In this document: positions 1 to 8,760 of the stretch, in pieces | How the letters are laid out: each line of letters opens with the position of its first letter | Numbering within the stretch: position 1 is the stretch's first letter | Assembly (NCBI GenBank): GCA_023411115.1 | Contig: JAEYPF010000007.1 | Coordinates: forward strand, 27,350-91,349 | From: Methanobacteriota archaeon | Lineage (GTDB): Archaea > Methanobacteriota > Methanobacteria > Methanobacteriales > Methanobacteriaceae | Length of the DNA stretch: 64,000 nucleotides | Reading direction: 5' to 3' | Notes under the pieces: model-generated | Databases searched by the model: none | Told to the model about the DNA's origin: nothing | Seen by the model: only the letters and a program-made list of their open reading frames with translations | Program-made: the position numbers and the translations under genes

Positions 1-1
1 A

Positions 2-1322
2 GTAATTAGAAAATTAAGAGATATTATAAATCCTTTGAAACAAAGTCCTAACCCTAAAAATATAATTTTTATTTCTCCTTCACTAGTTCTTCCAGATGAA
101 CTACAAAAAGATGTAACTATAGTTAATTTTGATCTCCCTAAATTTGATGAAATAAAAAATTTATTTGAAGATATGATTCGGGTTAATCGAGAAAGAGGAC
201 GTATAAACGTTGATCTTACCGAAGAAGAGAAGGAACAATTGGTAAGAGCCTCACTAGGATTAACTCTTCATGAAGCCGAAAATGCGTTTGCTAGAGCCAT
301 GGTAGATGATGGACGCATTGATATTTCTGATCTTGATGTTATACACGAGGAAAAAAGCCAAATAATTAAAAAGACAGGGCTATTAGAATTCATTGATTCT
401 GATATTAACATAGATGATGTTGGAGGACTTGAAAATCTTAAAAGATGGTTAATAAAAAGAGATAAATCATGGCTTGATTCTGCAAAGCGTTATTGTATAC
501 CTTCTCCAAAGGGACTTTTGATAACAGGAGTACCAGGTTGTGGTAAAAGCCTTATTGCAAAATCTATCAGTTCTATGTGGAAACTTCCCCTATTACGATT
601 AGATATTTCAAAAATTTTTAGCGGAATAGTGGGAAGCAGTGAAGAAAATATGAGAAGATCTATTCAAATTGCAGAAGCTATTTCACCTTCTATTTTATGG
701 ATTGATGAAATTGAGAAAGGATTTAGTGGTATTGGATCTTCAGGAGATAGTGGAACATCAACCCGTATATTTGGAACTTTTCTTACCTGGATGCAGGAAA
801 AAACAAAACCAGTTTTTGTTGTTGCCACATCAAACAGTATAAATAACTTACCCCCCAGAATTCCTTCGTAAAGGTCGTTTTGATGAAATATTCTTTGTTG
901 ATCTCCCAACTAAAACAGAAAGGATAGATATTCTTAATGTCCATTTAGAAAAACGTTTAAAAAATCCAGAAGTTAAAGGTAACTTCGAAATAAAAGATGC
1001 ACTAACTGACTTATCTGATCAAACCGAGGGATTTTCAGGTTCTGAAATAGAACAAATAGTTATATCTGGCTTATTTGATGCATATGCAGATGAAAGAAGT
1101 ATTGAATTAAATGATTTCAAATGTGCAATCTCAAATACAGTGCCCCTTTCAGTTACACAATCTGAAAATATACGCTCTATTCGAGAATGGGCTAATTTAA
1201 GGGCTGTTTCAGCGACTTTAGTTAGGGATAGAACATATTATGAAACTGAAGAAACTAAAAAAGTTCCTGACGATACAAAAGATATATACAACAAGAGAGG
1301 AGGAAGAGCAATAGACTTTTAA
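2..1322 (+). pseudogene. Ycf46-like AAA+ ATPase, 5'-partial, frameshifted
   Basis: The reading frame is already open at base 2 and the gene starts upstream of the window. The first frame runs to a TAA at 869-871; the same protein continues in the +1 frame from about 855 (PEFLRKGRFDE) to a TAA at 1320-1322. The break lies in a run of six C at 851-856, where five would keep the frame. Seen in order: a helical N-terminal part (SPSLVLPDEL, LGLTLHEAENAFARA), the linker DDVGGLENLKRWL, Walker A GVPGCGKS (527-550), Walker B ILWIDEIEKG (about 694-723), sensor region FVVATSN, and, after the break, the arginine-finger region RKGRFDE and a C-terminal lid. This order matches the Ycf46 family of cyanobacteria and some archaea. 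No protease domain follows, so it is not FtsH. It converges on a radical SAM gene, with stops 3 nt apart. Substrate unknown. A sequencing error, a real pseudogene or programmed frameshifting are all possible. Confidence 0.8.
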
Positions 1323-1324
1323 AC

Positions 1325-1927
1325 TTATTTTATTAAAAATCCTTTTTGGATATATTTAATGTCTTGCTGGCTTATTATCCCATTAACAGAAACTTTACCG
1401 TCAGGATGAACCAATAATTCTATTTTTCTCGGTATTTTAGATAAACTGGATTCTAGATATTTGTATCTGTTGGTTAAAAAATGATATCTTTGATTTGATG
1501 ATCCGCTCCATGGATATTTATTTGACTTTAATTCTTTTTTAAAAGGTCCATCAATCAATATATCAGTTAATGCTAAAAGATCGTTCCAATCATGGTTATC
1601 TGAATTTATAATTTGTTCAATATTGTATCCTGTAAAAGTAACAATTGAAAGTTCCGACTTATTCTTAATTATTCGACCAAGTGCGACTAAAGATTTGGAT
1701 TGAAAAAAAGGTTCTCCTCCAGAAAATGTTACTCCTTCAATATTATCTAACTTCAAAATTATTTTAGCAAGCTTATTAACGCTTATTTCTTCTCCCTGAC
1801 TACTCCACGTCTCAGGCACACTGCAATTCTTACATTTTATAGGACATCCTTGTACCCATATACAGGCCCTTAATCCCGGCCCTTCTACTCTCGTATATGG
1901 AAGAAATTTATTTATAGATAAATACAT
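1325..1927 (-). CDS. Small radical SAM protein, NrdG/activase-like
   Basis: A 200-residue protein with the radical SAM cluster motif CX3CX2C at Cys28, Cys32 and Cys35 (GCPIKCKNC) and a GGEPF motif near residues 70-74, which in this superfamily contacts the SAM amino group. The length and the N-terminal GPGLRACIWVQGC resemble anaerobic ribonucleotide reductase activases (NrdG) and other single-cluster activases. No glycyl-radical reductase gene is adjacent. Instead it is the last gene of a tight operon with DUF1257-like, DUF2997 and zinc-ribbon genes, 12 nt after the DUF1257 stop. By context it may modify a protein or peptide of that module; this is inference. The ATG at 1927 starts a normal NrdG-like N-terminus. 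Confidence 0.85.
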   Translation of the reverse strand: MYLSINKFLPYTRVEGPGLRACIWVQGCPIKCKNCSVPETWSSQGEEISVNKLAKIILKLDNIEGVTFSGGEPFFQSKSLVALGRIIKNKSELSIVTFTGYNIEQIINSDNHDWNDLLALTDILIDGPFKKELKSNKYPWSGSSNQRYHFLTNRYKYLESSLSKIPRKIELLVHPDGKVSVNGIISQQDIKYIQKGFLIK

Positions 1928-1939
1928 TAAAAATCCGGC

Positions 1940-2665
1940 TTATTGGTTTAAATTAACTGTTAATACAATGGAATTGTCATCCAATATTTCTTCATTTTCG
2001 ATTTGCATATCCCTTTCTTCTAAATTGTGCTTTAAATTTTCATAAGTTAAAGATTGGACATTTTGTTTATAGCTTTCATCCATTAAGGAAAGTTGATTAA
2101 ATACATCTTCTAAATCCCTACTTACATTCCTAATTTCAACAGTATAAGGTTCATCTAAATCTCTAAAAAACCTAAATTTAGTGCCTTCTAAATTAACCAT
2201 AACTTCATTATTATTTTTTGTAGGTCTAGCTCCATATTCCTCTAAAGTTTTTATTAACAAACTTTCATCCTTAAAATTAGTAGGGGATCTATGAATTTGT
2301 TCTATTTCTTCTTTAAAATCGCTGCTTAAAAATATTTTTTCATTATTCGCATTTTCAAACTTTAATATAAAACTATTTATTGTAATTGGAGGCATTTGTT
2401 TACTAAATACTGCTACCCATTTCCCATTTTCAAACTCCCAGAAAAAAAAGTTTTCTTTATTGGACCCCATATGGGTTTTAACTGCATCTCCAAAGTTTTT
2501 AGCATCATAACCTGCTTTTCCAAGACATGCTATTAAAACAGATTTTTGGCTTATTTTGGTAGGCATTCTTATTTGCATCGATCTAATCCAATCGTTAAAT
2601 TTTTTTTCTCCCATAATTACTCGTAAAGCAAGTGCAACTGGGACTAAAGTTAGTGAAACAGACAT
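1940..2665 (-). CDS. Ycf35/DUF1257-like protein
   Basis: A 241-residue protein. The C-terminal half, from about residue 130, resembles DUF1257 (chloroplast/cyanobacterial Ycf35): a stretch on the pattern LLIKTLEEYGA, then a short beta-rich part, a Y-X2-NV helix, and an acidic ending on the pattern EEILDDNSIVLTVNL, where the family usually has a DGSIRL-like end. The first 120 residues are an extra hydrophobic-to-basic domain I do not recognise. It begins 1 nt after the DUF2997 stop, so translational coupling is likely. Ycf35 function is not established. Its company with a Ycf46 ATPase and DUF2997 repeats a combination known from cyanobacteria, which supports the family call more than the sequence alone does. 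Confidence 0.6.
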   Translation of the reverse strand: MSVSLTLVPVALALRVIMGEKKFNDWIRSMQIRMPTKISQKSVLIACLGKAGYDAKNFGDAVKTHMGSNKENFFFWEFENGKWVAVFSKQMPPITINSFILKFENANNEKIFLSSDFKEEIEQIHRSPTNFKDESLLIKTLEEYGARPTKNNNEVMVNLEGTKFRFFRDLDEPYTVEIRNVSRDLEDVFNQLSLMDESYKQNVQSLTYENLKHNLEERDMQIENEEILDDNSIVLTVNLNQ

Positions 2666-2666
2666 A

Positions 2667-2891
2667 TTATCTTCCTACATCATATAATTTCTTTTCAGTT
2701 TCTGTAATTTCAGTTTGTTCAGTTTCAACTGTTTCAAAATATTCCGGGGTATATTCTGAATCAATAATATCCGCTTCAAGAATTTCTTCAATAAGCTTCA
2801 TATAATCTGTACATTTTTTACCTTTAATTCCTTCAACATCTGCTTGAACTTGCCCATTTGGAAAAATCCTTATTTTAATTTGTTTAGACAT
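2667..2891 (-). CDS. DUF2997 family small protein
   Basis: A 74-residue protein. The pattern I-X-I-F-P-N-G-Q-V, then EGIKGKKC, then EYTPEYFE matches DUF2997, a small beta-strand/helix domain often found beside DUF1257 genes. A single cysteine in the GKKC turn (about residue 27) looks like the conserved family cysteine and is a possible reactive or modified site. The tail is acidic and glutamate/threonine-rich. It lies 8 nt after the zinc-ribbon gene and 1 nt before the DUF1257-like gene, so all four genes of this strand are probably one transcript. No function is known. As the smallest product next to a radical SAM enzyme it is a candidate substrate; that is inference only. Confidence 0.7.
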   Translation of the reverse strand: MSKQIKIRIFPNGQVQADVEGIKGKKCTDYMKLIEEILEADIIDSEYTPEYFETVETEQTEITETEKKLYDVGR

Positions 2892-2899
2892 AAAATCAC

Positions 2900-3769
2900 C
2901 TAAATATCAACTATTCTACCTGCGAATTCATCATCTTCCTGTTTTTTAACAGGTGTACAAATAACTCGACTTTCTAAGCGCTTTGCAATGTGAGGCTTCA
3001 GTCCAATATCCATACTAAATTCTTCAAAGGAATTAAAACCATTATTGGATTTTCTCATATTAACAGCTTTTTTCGCTAAGATAGGTCCTATTCCAGGGAG
3101 TGAAGCAATTTCTTCCTCAGAAGCGTTATTAATATCTATTAATGTAGTGTTGTCTGAAGTTTTTGGTTCATATTCATTTTTAACGTGTTCTGGTACAATA
3201 GTTTCTGAAGTTATGGGATCAGGGGAATTAGTAGTTTCTGAAGGTGCAGTTCCTAATATTTTTTGATGATTGAATTCTTCACTTGTTAATAATCTTTCAA
3301 TTTCATCAATATGTTCGGGTAAAATATCATAAAATTTAAGTTTACCATTGTAATAAAAACGTAATTGTTTCAAACTTCTCCCTATTTCTATATCTCCTAA
3401 ATCTTCTAGATAGTATTTTTCAGCTTTCTTTTTTCGTTTCTCAATACCTCTAATTCTTGGATAAAAAATAAGTTCATCGGCTGTAATTTCTAAGTCTTTA
3501 TCCATCTTCCATACCCACTTATTAGTGCCCCCTTCAAAGAAACCTAATGTTTCAGTCAAGTCTTTTCCACAATTTAAACAGGCTGTTTGATTTTTATAGT
3601 TTTTAACCCTGCATAATGGGCATTTGACAACATTTCGGGAGTCTGCAATATTGATGTCTTTTTGAATGATTTTTCCAATCTCTGATTTTGATATAAGTTT
3701 TGTACCGCATTCTGAACAAAAACTTGAATTTTCAGAGTTTTTAAAACCGCATTCAGGACAATAAATCAT
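2900..3769 (-). CDS. Double zinc-ribbon / helix-hairpin-helix protein
   Basis: First gene of the operon, 289 residues. Two zinc ribbons come first: CPECG-X9-CSECG (about residues 4-22) and CPLC-X9-CLNCG (about 50-68). A middle beta-rich segment (about 75-165, with WVWKMDKDLEIT) could be a PH-like domain. A Ser/Thr/Pro/Glu-rich linker follows, then a ComEA-type helix-hairpin-helix unit (INNASEEEIASLPGIGPILA) that usually binds DNA or RNA backbone. The product therefore looks like a scaffold or nucleic-acid adaptor rather than an enzyme. It shares an operon with DUF2997, DUF1257-like and radical SAM genes. I cannot name its partner or target. Confidence 0.75.
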   Translation of the reverse strand: MIYCPECGFKNSENSSFCSECGTKLISKSEIGKIIQKDINIADSRNVVKCPLCRVKNYKNQTACLNCGKDLTETLGFFEGGTNKWVWKMDKDLEITADELIFYPRIRGIEKRKKKAEKYYLEDLGDIEIGRSLKQLRFYYNGKLKFYDILPEHIDEIERLLTSEEFNHQKILGTAPSETTNSPDPITSETIVPEHVKNEYEPKTSDNTTLIDINNASEEEIASLPGIGPILAKKAVNMRKSNNGFNSFEEFSMDIGLKPHIAKRLESRVICTPVKKQEDDEFAGRIVDI

Positions 3770-3988
3770 ATTTTTCCACCTTCTTTTTTAAATTGAGTCC
3801 TTTTTCAAGTACTTGTGATCCAATTTCCCATCTGTATTAGTTGCTCTTAAAATTATATTAAAAAAAATAATTTATATAAATTTTACTTTTAATTGATTTC
3901 ATACAGATTTTACAGTAAAAATTAGCTATTTTATTAAAAAACTTTTCATTGAAATCCCAAAAACAGTCTCAAAATAAAAAAAATAGAA

Positions 3989-5284
3989 TCACATCATCTT
4001 CCCTATATCATGGCTTAACTTCTGCAATTTACCAGAAGACTTAGCCTCCACATAAACCCTTAAAAGCGGTTCAAACCTTGAAGGCCTTATTAAGACAAAT
4101 GAATCATTTCCCTGTACCTTAACCCCTTCTGTAGTATCAATTTCTCCTTTTTCCGTTAAATTTTCCTCTAAATTCTCTAAAACTTTTTGTTTCTCATCGT
4201 GTTCGCAATCTACTGAAAAAATAGTTCTTGGATACTCAGGTATTTCTTTAGCCAGTGTAGAAAGAGTTTTATTACGTTTACAAACTATTTCCAACATTTT
4301 AACCGCTGCAAAAATGGCATCGAAACATCCCTGAAAGCTTGGAAACACAAACATTCCAGAATTATCACCGCCAAATACGGCTTTATTTTTTATTGTTTCA
4401 TCCATAACGTTGTCTATAGGTACTTTTACAAGTTTGCCTCCATGATTGGATACAGTTTCATCTAAAGACATGGAAGCTGTAATGGAAGAAACTATAACTC
4501 CTCCAGGATTTTCAATTAAAGCTTCCATTGTAAGTATTCCAAGTGCAGTTTGATTCCTGATTACATTTCCTTTTTCATCTATAAAAATTACTTTATCCCC
4601 ATCGTTGTCCATTGCAATTCCCATATCCGCCCCTACAGCATTTACAAGATTTGAAACCATTGAAACACTTTCAGGAGTTGGTTCTGCAAATTTTCGGCCG
4701 CTAACATTGGTTGGCTGGCATCCAAAAAGTATGGCATCGCAACCTAATCTACCTAAAATTTCCGGTAAAAACTGTACTGCCGAACCATTTGCACAGTCTA
4801 CAACCACTTTAGGCGCCCTACTACTTATGGGATTCTTTTCTATATTTTCTAAAACCGCATTCAGATATTTATCAACATAATCGTGTACGTATGAAAGTTC
4901 CCCTATCTTATCCCACGATACTTTCTCAGCGTGCCTTTGCATTAACGGTATCTCATGATTGCTGAATACTTTTATATCTACTTCCTCAGGGTGTATATGA
5001 GAAGCGGTTATTGTGACAATAACATCCGTATCATACAGATCTGCGCCATAATGTACTGTTGGTATTGGAGCAACTCCAAAATCAATTACATCTATTCCTG
5101 CTGCCAATATACCTGCAGTAATGGAACGTTTGATCATCTGGGATGAATCATTAATATCCCTACCAACTATGACTTTTTTCCCAGAGCTTACAAAGTTTCC
5201 AATTATATTACCCAGGTTAGAAGCAAATTCGTTTGTTATTTCAGAATTTACTACTCCCCGAATTTCATTGACATATAAAGACAT
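3989..5284 (-). CDS. glmM: Phosphoglucosamine mutase/phosphomannomutase family protein
   Basis: An alpha-D-phosphohexomutase that should move phosphate between C6 and C1 of a hexose or hexosamine, feeding UDP- or GDP-sugar synthesis. Seen: the phosphoserine loop TASHIHPEE near residue 95, the metal loop DNDGDKV, the sugar-binding loop GGDNSGM, and a C-terminal phosphate-binding loop RPSRFEP. Several loops differ from textbook forms (TASHNP, DGDGDR, GEXSG, RXSGTEP), so substrate and even activity are less certain than the fold. I chose the ATG at 5284 because GGAG lies 6 nt before it; the in-frame ATG at 5296 has no ribosome-binding site. It lies upstream, on the same strand, of a different partner set than the wall genes; the nearest functional partner is the nucleotidyltransferase at 5397-6554. 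The symbol is tentative. Confidence 0.75.
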   Translation of the reverse strand: MSLYVNEIRGVVNSEITNEFASNLGNIIGNFVSSGKKVIVGRDINDSSQMIKRSITAGILAAGIDVIDFGVAPIPTVHYGADLYDTDVIVTITASHIHPEEVDIKVFSNHEIPLMQRHAEKVSWDKIGELSYVHDYVDKYLNAVLENIEKNPISSRAPKVVVDCANGSAVQFLPEILGRLGCDAILFGCQPTNVSGRKFAEPTPESVSMVSNLVNAVGADMGIAMDNDGDKVIFIDEKGNVIRNQTALGILTMEALIENPGGVIVSSITASMSLDETVSNHGGKLVKVPIDNVMDETIKNKAVFGGDNSGMFVFPSFQGCFDAIFAAVKMLEIVCKRNKTLSTLAKEIPEYPRTIFSVDCEHDEKQKVLENLEENLTEKGEIDTTEGVKVQGNDSFVLIRPSRFEPLLRVYVEAKSSGKLQKLSHDIGKMM

Positions 5285-5396
5285 ATTATTCTCCATTAAA
5301 GAAATTTTATCCTAATTATCCCAAGTATATACCTATTTAAAGCCAATTAGGTACCTTCAACATTTTAAAAGAGTTTTCCCGTTGATTCTTATAAAA

Positions 5397-6554
5397 CTAT
5401 TTTGCCTCCATTAAATAGTCTGAATCAATTATAGAATTTGGAAATATCTTCATATTACGAGTTATGGACCTTGATGAGCGTACAATACTGTTTCTTCCGA
5501 TCTCAACAAGACTTCCAGTAACAACCCCACTTTCTACAACTGTATTTTTATCAATAAGGCACTTAGTATCTATTATACAGCCCTTTAAGAAAGAATTATC
5601 TTCAATTATACTGTTTGGAAAGAGAACTGCTCCATCAATATTTACATCTTTTCCAATGGAAACATTATCTCCAATTACACTTCCCCTTGATATTTTAGAT
5701 CCTTCTTCAATTGTACAATTGTTTCCAATTACTACCGGACCTTCTATTCTGGCTCTATTGTCTATACAAACATTTTCTCCAATCCAGATATTCCCTATTT
5801 TCCCAATACCTTCTTCCATTTTTGTTTTATAGAAATTTTGCTCCATTTTTTGATCCAAAATATCGTAGGTAGCTCCCAGATATGTTTCAGGCCTACCAAT
5901 ATCATTCCAGTAACCATTGAACACATAACCATAAATTCCTGCATCCTGTTTTATTACCTCAGGAAAAATATCATGTGAGAAATCAACTTCTCCTTCTTTT
6001 CCATCGAAAAAGTCAAATATTTCAGGCTCGAAAATGTAAATTCCAGTGTTTGCAACATTACTGAATGCCTCTTCAGGAGATGGTTTTTCCAAATATTCAG
6101 TTATCTTACTATTTTTGTCCATTACCGCTATTCCAAAATGAGTTGGATCTTCAACTTCAGTTAATACCATGGTTGCAATGGCTCCTTTTTCTTTATGAAA
6201 CCTCACAATATCTTTAAAATTCACATCAGTGAGCACATCCCCACTTACAACCATAAAAGTATCATCTATATACTTCTCAGCTTTTTTTACACTTCCTCCA
6301 GTTCCAAGAGGCCATTTTTCAACTGAGTACCTCATATTCACATCAAATTCTGAACCATCTTTAAAATACTTCTTGATGTTTGTTGACATATAATTTAAAG
6401 TCATTATAATATCATTAAATCCACTTTTTTTCAACTTATCAACTGTATATTCTATTATTGGCCTGTTTACCAGAGGTATCATAGGTTTAGGCCTTACTAA
6501 TGTTAGGGGTCTGAGTCTAGTCCCTTTTCCGCCTGCCATCATTATAGTTCTTAT
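5397..6554 (-). CDS. Sugar-1-phosphate nucleotidyltransferase with beta-helix tail
   Basis: Couples a sugar-1-phosphate to an NTP to make a nucleotide sugar. The N-terminal Rossmann-like domain shows the pyrophosphorylase signature MAGGKGTRLRPLTL, then VEKWPLGTGG, SGDVLTD and EYLEKPS. The C-terminal third (about residue 245 on) is a left-handed beta-helix of hexapeptide repeats. It could be a GDP-mannose, glucose-1-phosphate or GlmU-type enzyme. The first ATG (6542) cuts the family's N-terminal strand short. Aligning with the usual MKAVIMAGGKG places the start at an ATA codon (6554-6552), with GGTGA exactly 4 nt upstream (6563-6559); the GGTGA is 16 nt from the ATG. I therefore give 6554 as the likely start, an unusual AUA initiator. 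If that is wrong, the start is 6542. Confidence 0.8.
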   Translation of the reverse strand: MRTIMMAGGKGTRLRPLTLVRPKPMIPLVNRPIIEYTVDKLKKSGFNDIIMTLNYMSTNIKKYFKDGSEFDVNMRYSVEKWPLGTGGSVKKAEKYIDDTFMVVSGDVLTDVNFKDIVRFHKEKGAIATMVLTEVEDPTHFGIAVMDKNSKITEYLEKPSPEEAFSNVANTGIYIFEPEIFDFFDGKEGEVDFSHDIFPEVIKQDAGIYGYVFNGYWNDIGRPETYLGATYDILDQKMEQNFYKTKMEEGIGKIGNIWIGENVCIDNRARIEGPVVIGNNCTIEEGSKISRGSVIGDNVSIGKDVNIDGAVLFPNSIIEDNSFLKGCIIDTKCLIDKNTVVESGVVTGSLVEIGRNSIVRSSRSITRNMKIFPNSIIDSDYLMEAK

Positions 6555-6883
6555 AATATCACCTATAAGTATTATTATTCATAAAGACTTAAATATTTAT
6601 CGTTTTTCAAAATAAAAGGTAAATATGCATTATTGTACCATAAAGGCTATTATAATCTCTTTTTTCATTAAGTGAGTTCGATCATTATAACTCGTCGTAT
6701 CTCATTTAATTAAGTATTATAGTGGTGTAAAAATATGCATTTAGATTAAATGGACAAAATTAGTTAAATTTTTTACTTTTAAACTCAAAATAAGCATAAT
6801 TTTACAATTAAAATAATTTATAACTTCTTTTAATACTGGATTAATTCTATATAAATTATAATCATAAGTAATAACTCAACTAA
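6555..6883. other. Intergenic gap, no gene seen
   Basis: AT-rich DNA between the end of truA and the nucleotidyltransferase start. It must carry the nucleotidyltransferase promoter. I see no convincing ORF, RNA gene or repeat. Confidence 0.5.
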
Positions 6884-7690
6884 TTAATAGTCAATTAATT
6901 CATCCATCATAATCTTTTCTGCAGCAGCAATAGTCCTATTATACGTATATTCCTCTTCAAGTGCCGCTAAGAACTTGTTTTTTGCATATTCATCGTATTT
7001 AAAGACTACACCCTCATAAATGGTATCCATAAGAATTAGCCCTTCGGGAGGCATAGGCGCAATTGCAGCTGTAGTTGAGGAATCAAAAAAACTTTGAAGC
7101 TGTTTTATGCTCAATTCATCATTTCCTACCAAAAAAAGAACTGTTGCAATCTTTCTCACCATATTCCATAAAAAACTTTCCCCAAGTACATCTATTGCTA
7201 AAAGGTCTCCATTAACTTCAACTTCGATGTTATCTACTGTTCTTACAGGATTCCTTTCACTCCTCTTTGAGAAATTGGAAAAGTCATGAGTACCCTGGAT
7301 CATCTTTGCTGCATCTTTAATTTTATTTAAGTCAAGATGTGCCTTATTTGCAATTACATATCTATAATGCCTCTTTTTTGCAAATCTTGGCTTAAACCCA
7401 AAACGAACCCCCGCCTTAGCTAAAATTCGTATGCTTTTAGGTAAAAAATCATTGATCTGATTTATGGTGACTTCTTCTGGAGTTCTAAATGAAACAACAT
7501 TTCCAAGTGCATGTACTCCCCGATCAGTTCTGCCGGCTATTGCGTAACCTGAATCTTTCAGGTTATCTATTAAATTAGCACTTTTTAAAGCATCTATGAG
7601 TTCACCTTCCACTGTTTTAAAATCAGGCTGTCTTTGAAATCCATGAAAATCTGTACCTATATATGCCACTTTCAATGCTACTTTTCTCAT
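6884..7690 (-). CDS. truA: tRNA pseudouridine(38-40) synthase
   Basis: Isomerises uridines 38-40 in the tRNA anticodon arm. The N-terminus YIGTDFHGFQRQP and the catalytic motif AGRTDRGVHALG, with its nucleophilic aspartate, are both clear, as is the family ending FLWNMVRKIATVL. Length (268 residues) is normal for archaeal TruA. The ATG at 7690 is preceded by GGTGA with a 4-nt gap. It is divergent from the EamA transporter gene, with about 130 nt between them. Confidence 0.95.
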   Translation of the reverse strand: MRKVALKVAYIGTDFHGFQRQPDFKTVEGELIDALKSANLIDNLKDSGYAIAGRTDRGVHALGNVVSFRTPEEVTINQINDFLPKSIRILAKAGVRFGFKPRFAKKRHYRYVIANKAHLDLNKIKDAAKMIQGTHDFSNFSKRSERNPVRTVDNIEVEVNGDLLAIDVLGESFLWNMVRKIATVLFLVGNDELSIKQLQSFFDSSTTAAIAPMPPEGLILMDTIYEGVVFKYDEYAKNKFLAALEEEYTYNRTIAAAEKIMMDELIDY

Positions 7691-7818
7691 TATCTCACCT
7701 GTGCTAATTTCTGGCAGTATTTCTTTTTAACAAAGTCAATCTTAAATTATCACACAAAATATATATTATCTGTCAGATACATTGAAATCTTTATCTATTC
7801 AGTTTTGGGTGATTGCAA

Positions 7819-8742
7819 ATGGATCGTTACTGGGGATATGTTGCTGTAATAACTGCCACTGTCTTCTTTGGAGTATGGAACACATTCAGTAAAATTTTAC
7901 TTGAAGATCTTAATCCTTTAGCTCTCTCAGCTTTAGTATATCTTGTTGCAGGCATATTTCTGTTATTAGTGCATTTTTCTCCATTTAACAATAGATTTAT
8001 GGATATACTGAATAAGGATACCCCTGTTGAAACTGATTTTTCAAAGAAAAATTACATAGTTTTGATAACCACCATTCTCGCTGGTGCTTTCATTGCACCC
8101 TTCGTGTATTTAAATGGTTTAGATAGAATTACAGCTGTAAATGCTTCGCTGCTTTTAAATGTTGAAATACTTTTTATAATTATCATTGGAATTTTGTTTC
8201 TTAAAGAAACTGTCCAAAAGAAAGATATAATTGGATTTGGTCTTTTAATTATCGGTACAATTTTTTTGGCTACAAATGGAGATTTAAGCAGTATTTCAGT
8301 TAATGAAGGAATTGGAAGTTTACTTGTAATAATTGCAGCATTTTTCTGGAGTATAGATACAACATTAAGCAAATTTCTAAGCAATAAAAGTGATTTAATT
8401 ATAATAACAGCGGTAAAATGTTTCAGCGGTGGTTTAATATTATTTTTATTGTCCTTAATGCTGGGATTAAGCTTTAAAGTTCCAATTAATCATTTGCCGT
8501 ATTTGTTTTTCATGGGAATATTCAGTATTGGAATCGCCTTTGTTTTAATCTACTTTTCAATTAGACAAATCGGATCAACAAGAACAGGATCACTTTTTGC
8601 GCTTTCTTCATTATTTGGAGCAATATTTGCATTTACTTTTTTAAAAGAGCCATTTACTACCATACAGGCCTTATTTGGCCTTATTATGATATTAGGTGTG
8701 TTTATTATCTACAAAAGTGAAAAAGGCATTGATTCTAAATAA
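7819..8742 (+). CDS. EamA/DMT family transporter
   Basis: A polytopic membrane protein of about 307 residues with ten hydrophobic segments in two similar halves, as in drug/metabolite transporters. The first half ends near the loop LKETVQKKDIIGFGLLIIG and the second near LKEPFTTIQALFGLIMILG, the paired signature at the end of each EamA repeat. The substrate cannot be told from sequence. I chose ATG 7819 because GGTGAT (7808-7813) sits just upstream; an upstream TTG at 7813 overlaps that site. A short KSEKGIDSK tail ends 18 nt before the convergent gene at 8761. Confidence 0.85.
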   Translation: MDRYWGYVAVITATVFFGVWNTFSKILLEDLNPLALSALVYLVAGIFLLLVHFSPFNNRFMDILNKDTPVETDFSKKNYIVLITTILAGAFIAPFVYLNGLDRITAVNASLLLNVEILFIIIIGILFLKETVQKKDIIGFGLLIIGTIFLATNGDLSSISVNEGIGSLLVIIAAFFWSIDTTLSKFLSNKSDLIIITAVKCFSGGLILFLLSLMLGLSFKVPINHLPYLFFMGIFSIGIAFVLIYFSIRQIGSTRTGSLFALSSLFGAIFAFTFLKEPFTTIQALFGLIMILGVFIIYKSEKGIDSK

Positions 8743-8760
8743 TCTATTTTAAAAAAGAGT

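Noticed and set aside
1140..1322. A separate 60-codon gene after the AAA+ frame
   Set aside because: It is the C-terminal end of the same AAA+ protein in the shifted frame; family sequence is continuous from about 855.
2..1322. FtsH-like zinc protease
   Set aside because: AAA+ motifs are present but no HEXXH protease domain follows; the N-terminal part matches Ycf46 instead.
1325..1927. Anaerobic ribonucleotide reductase activase (NrdG) as a firm call
   Set aside because: No NrdD gene is nearby and the operon partners are unrelated; only the radical SAM fold is supported.
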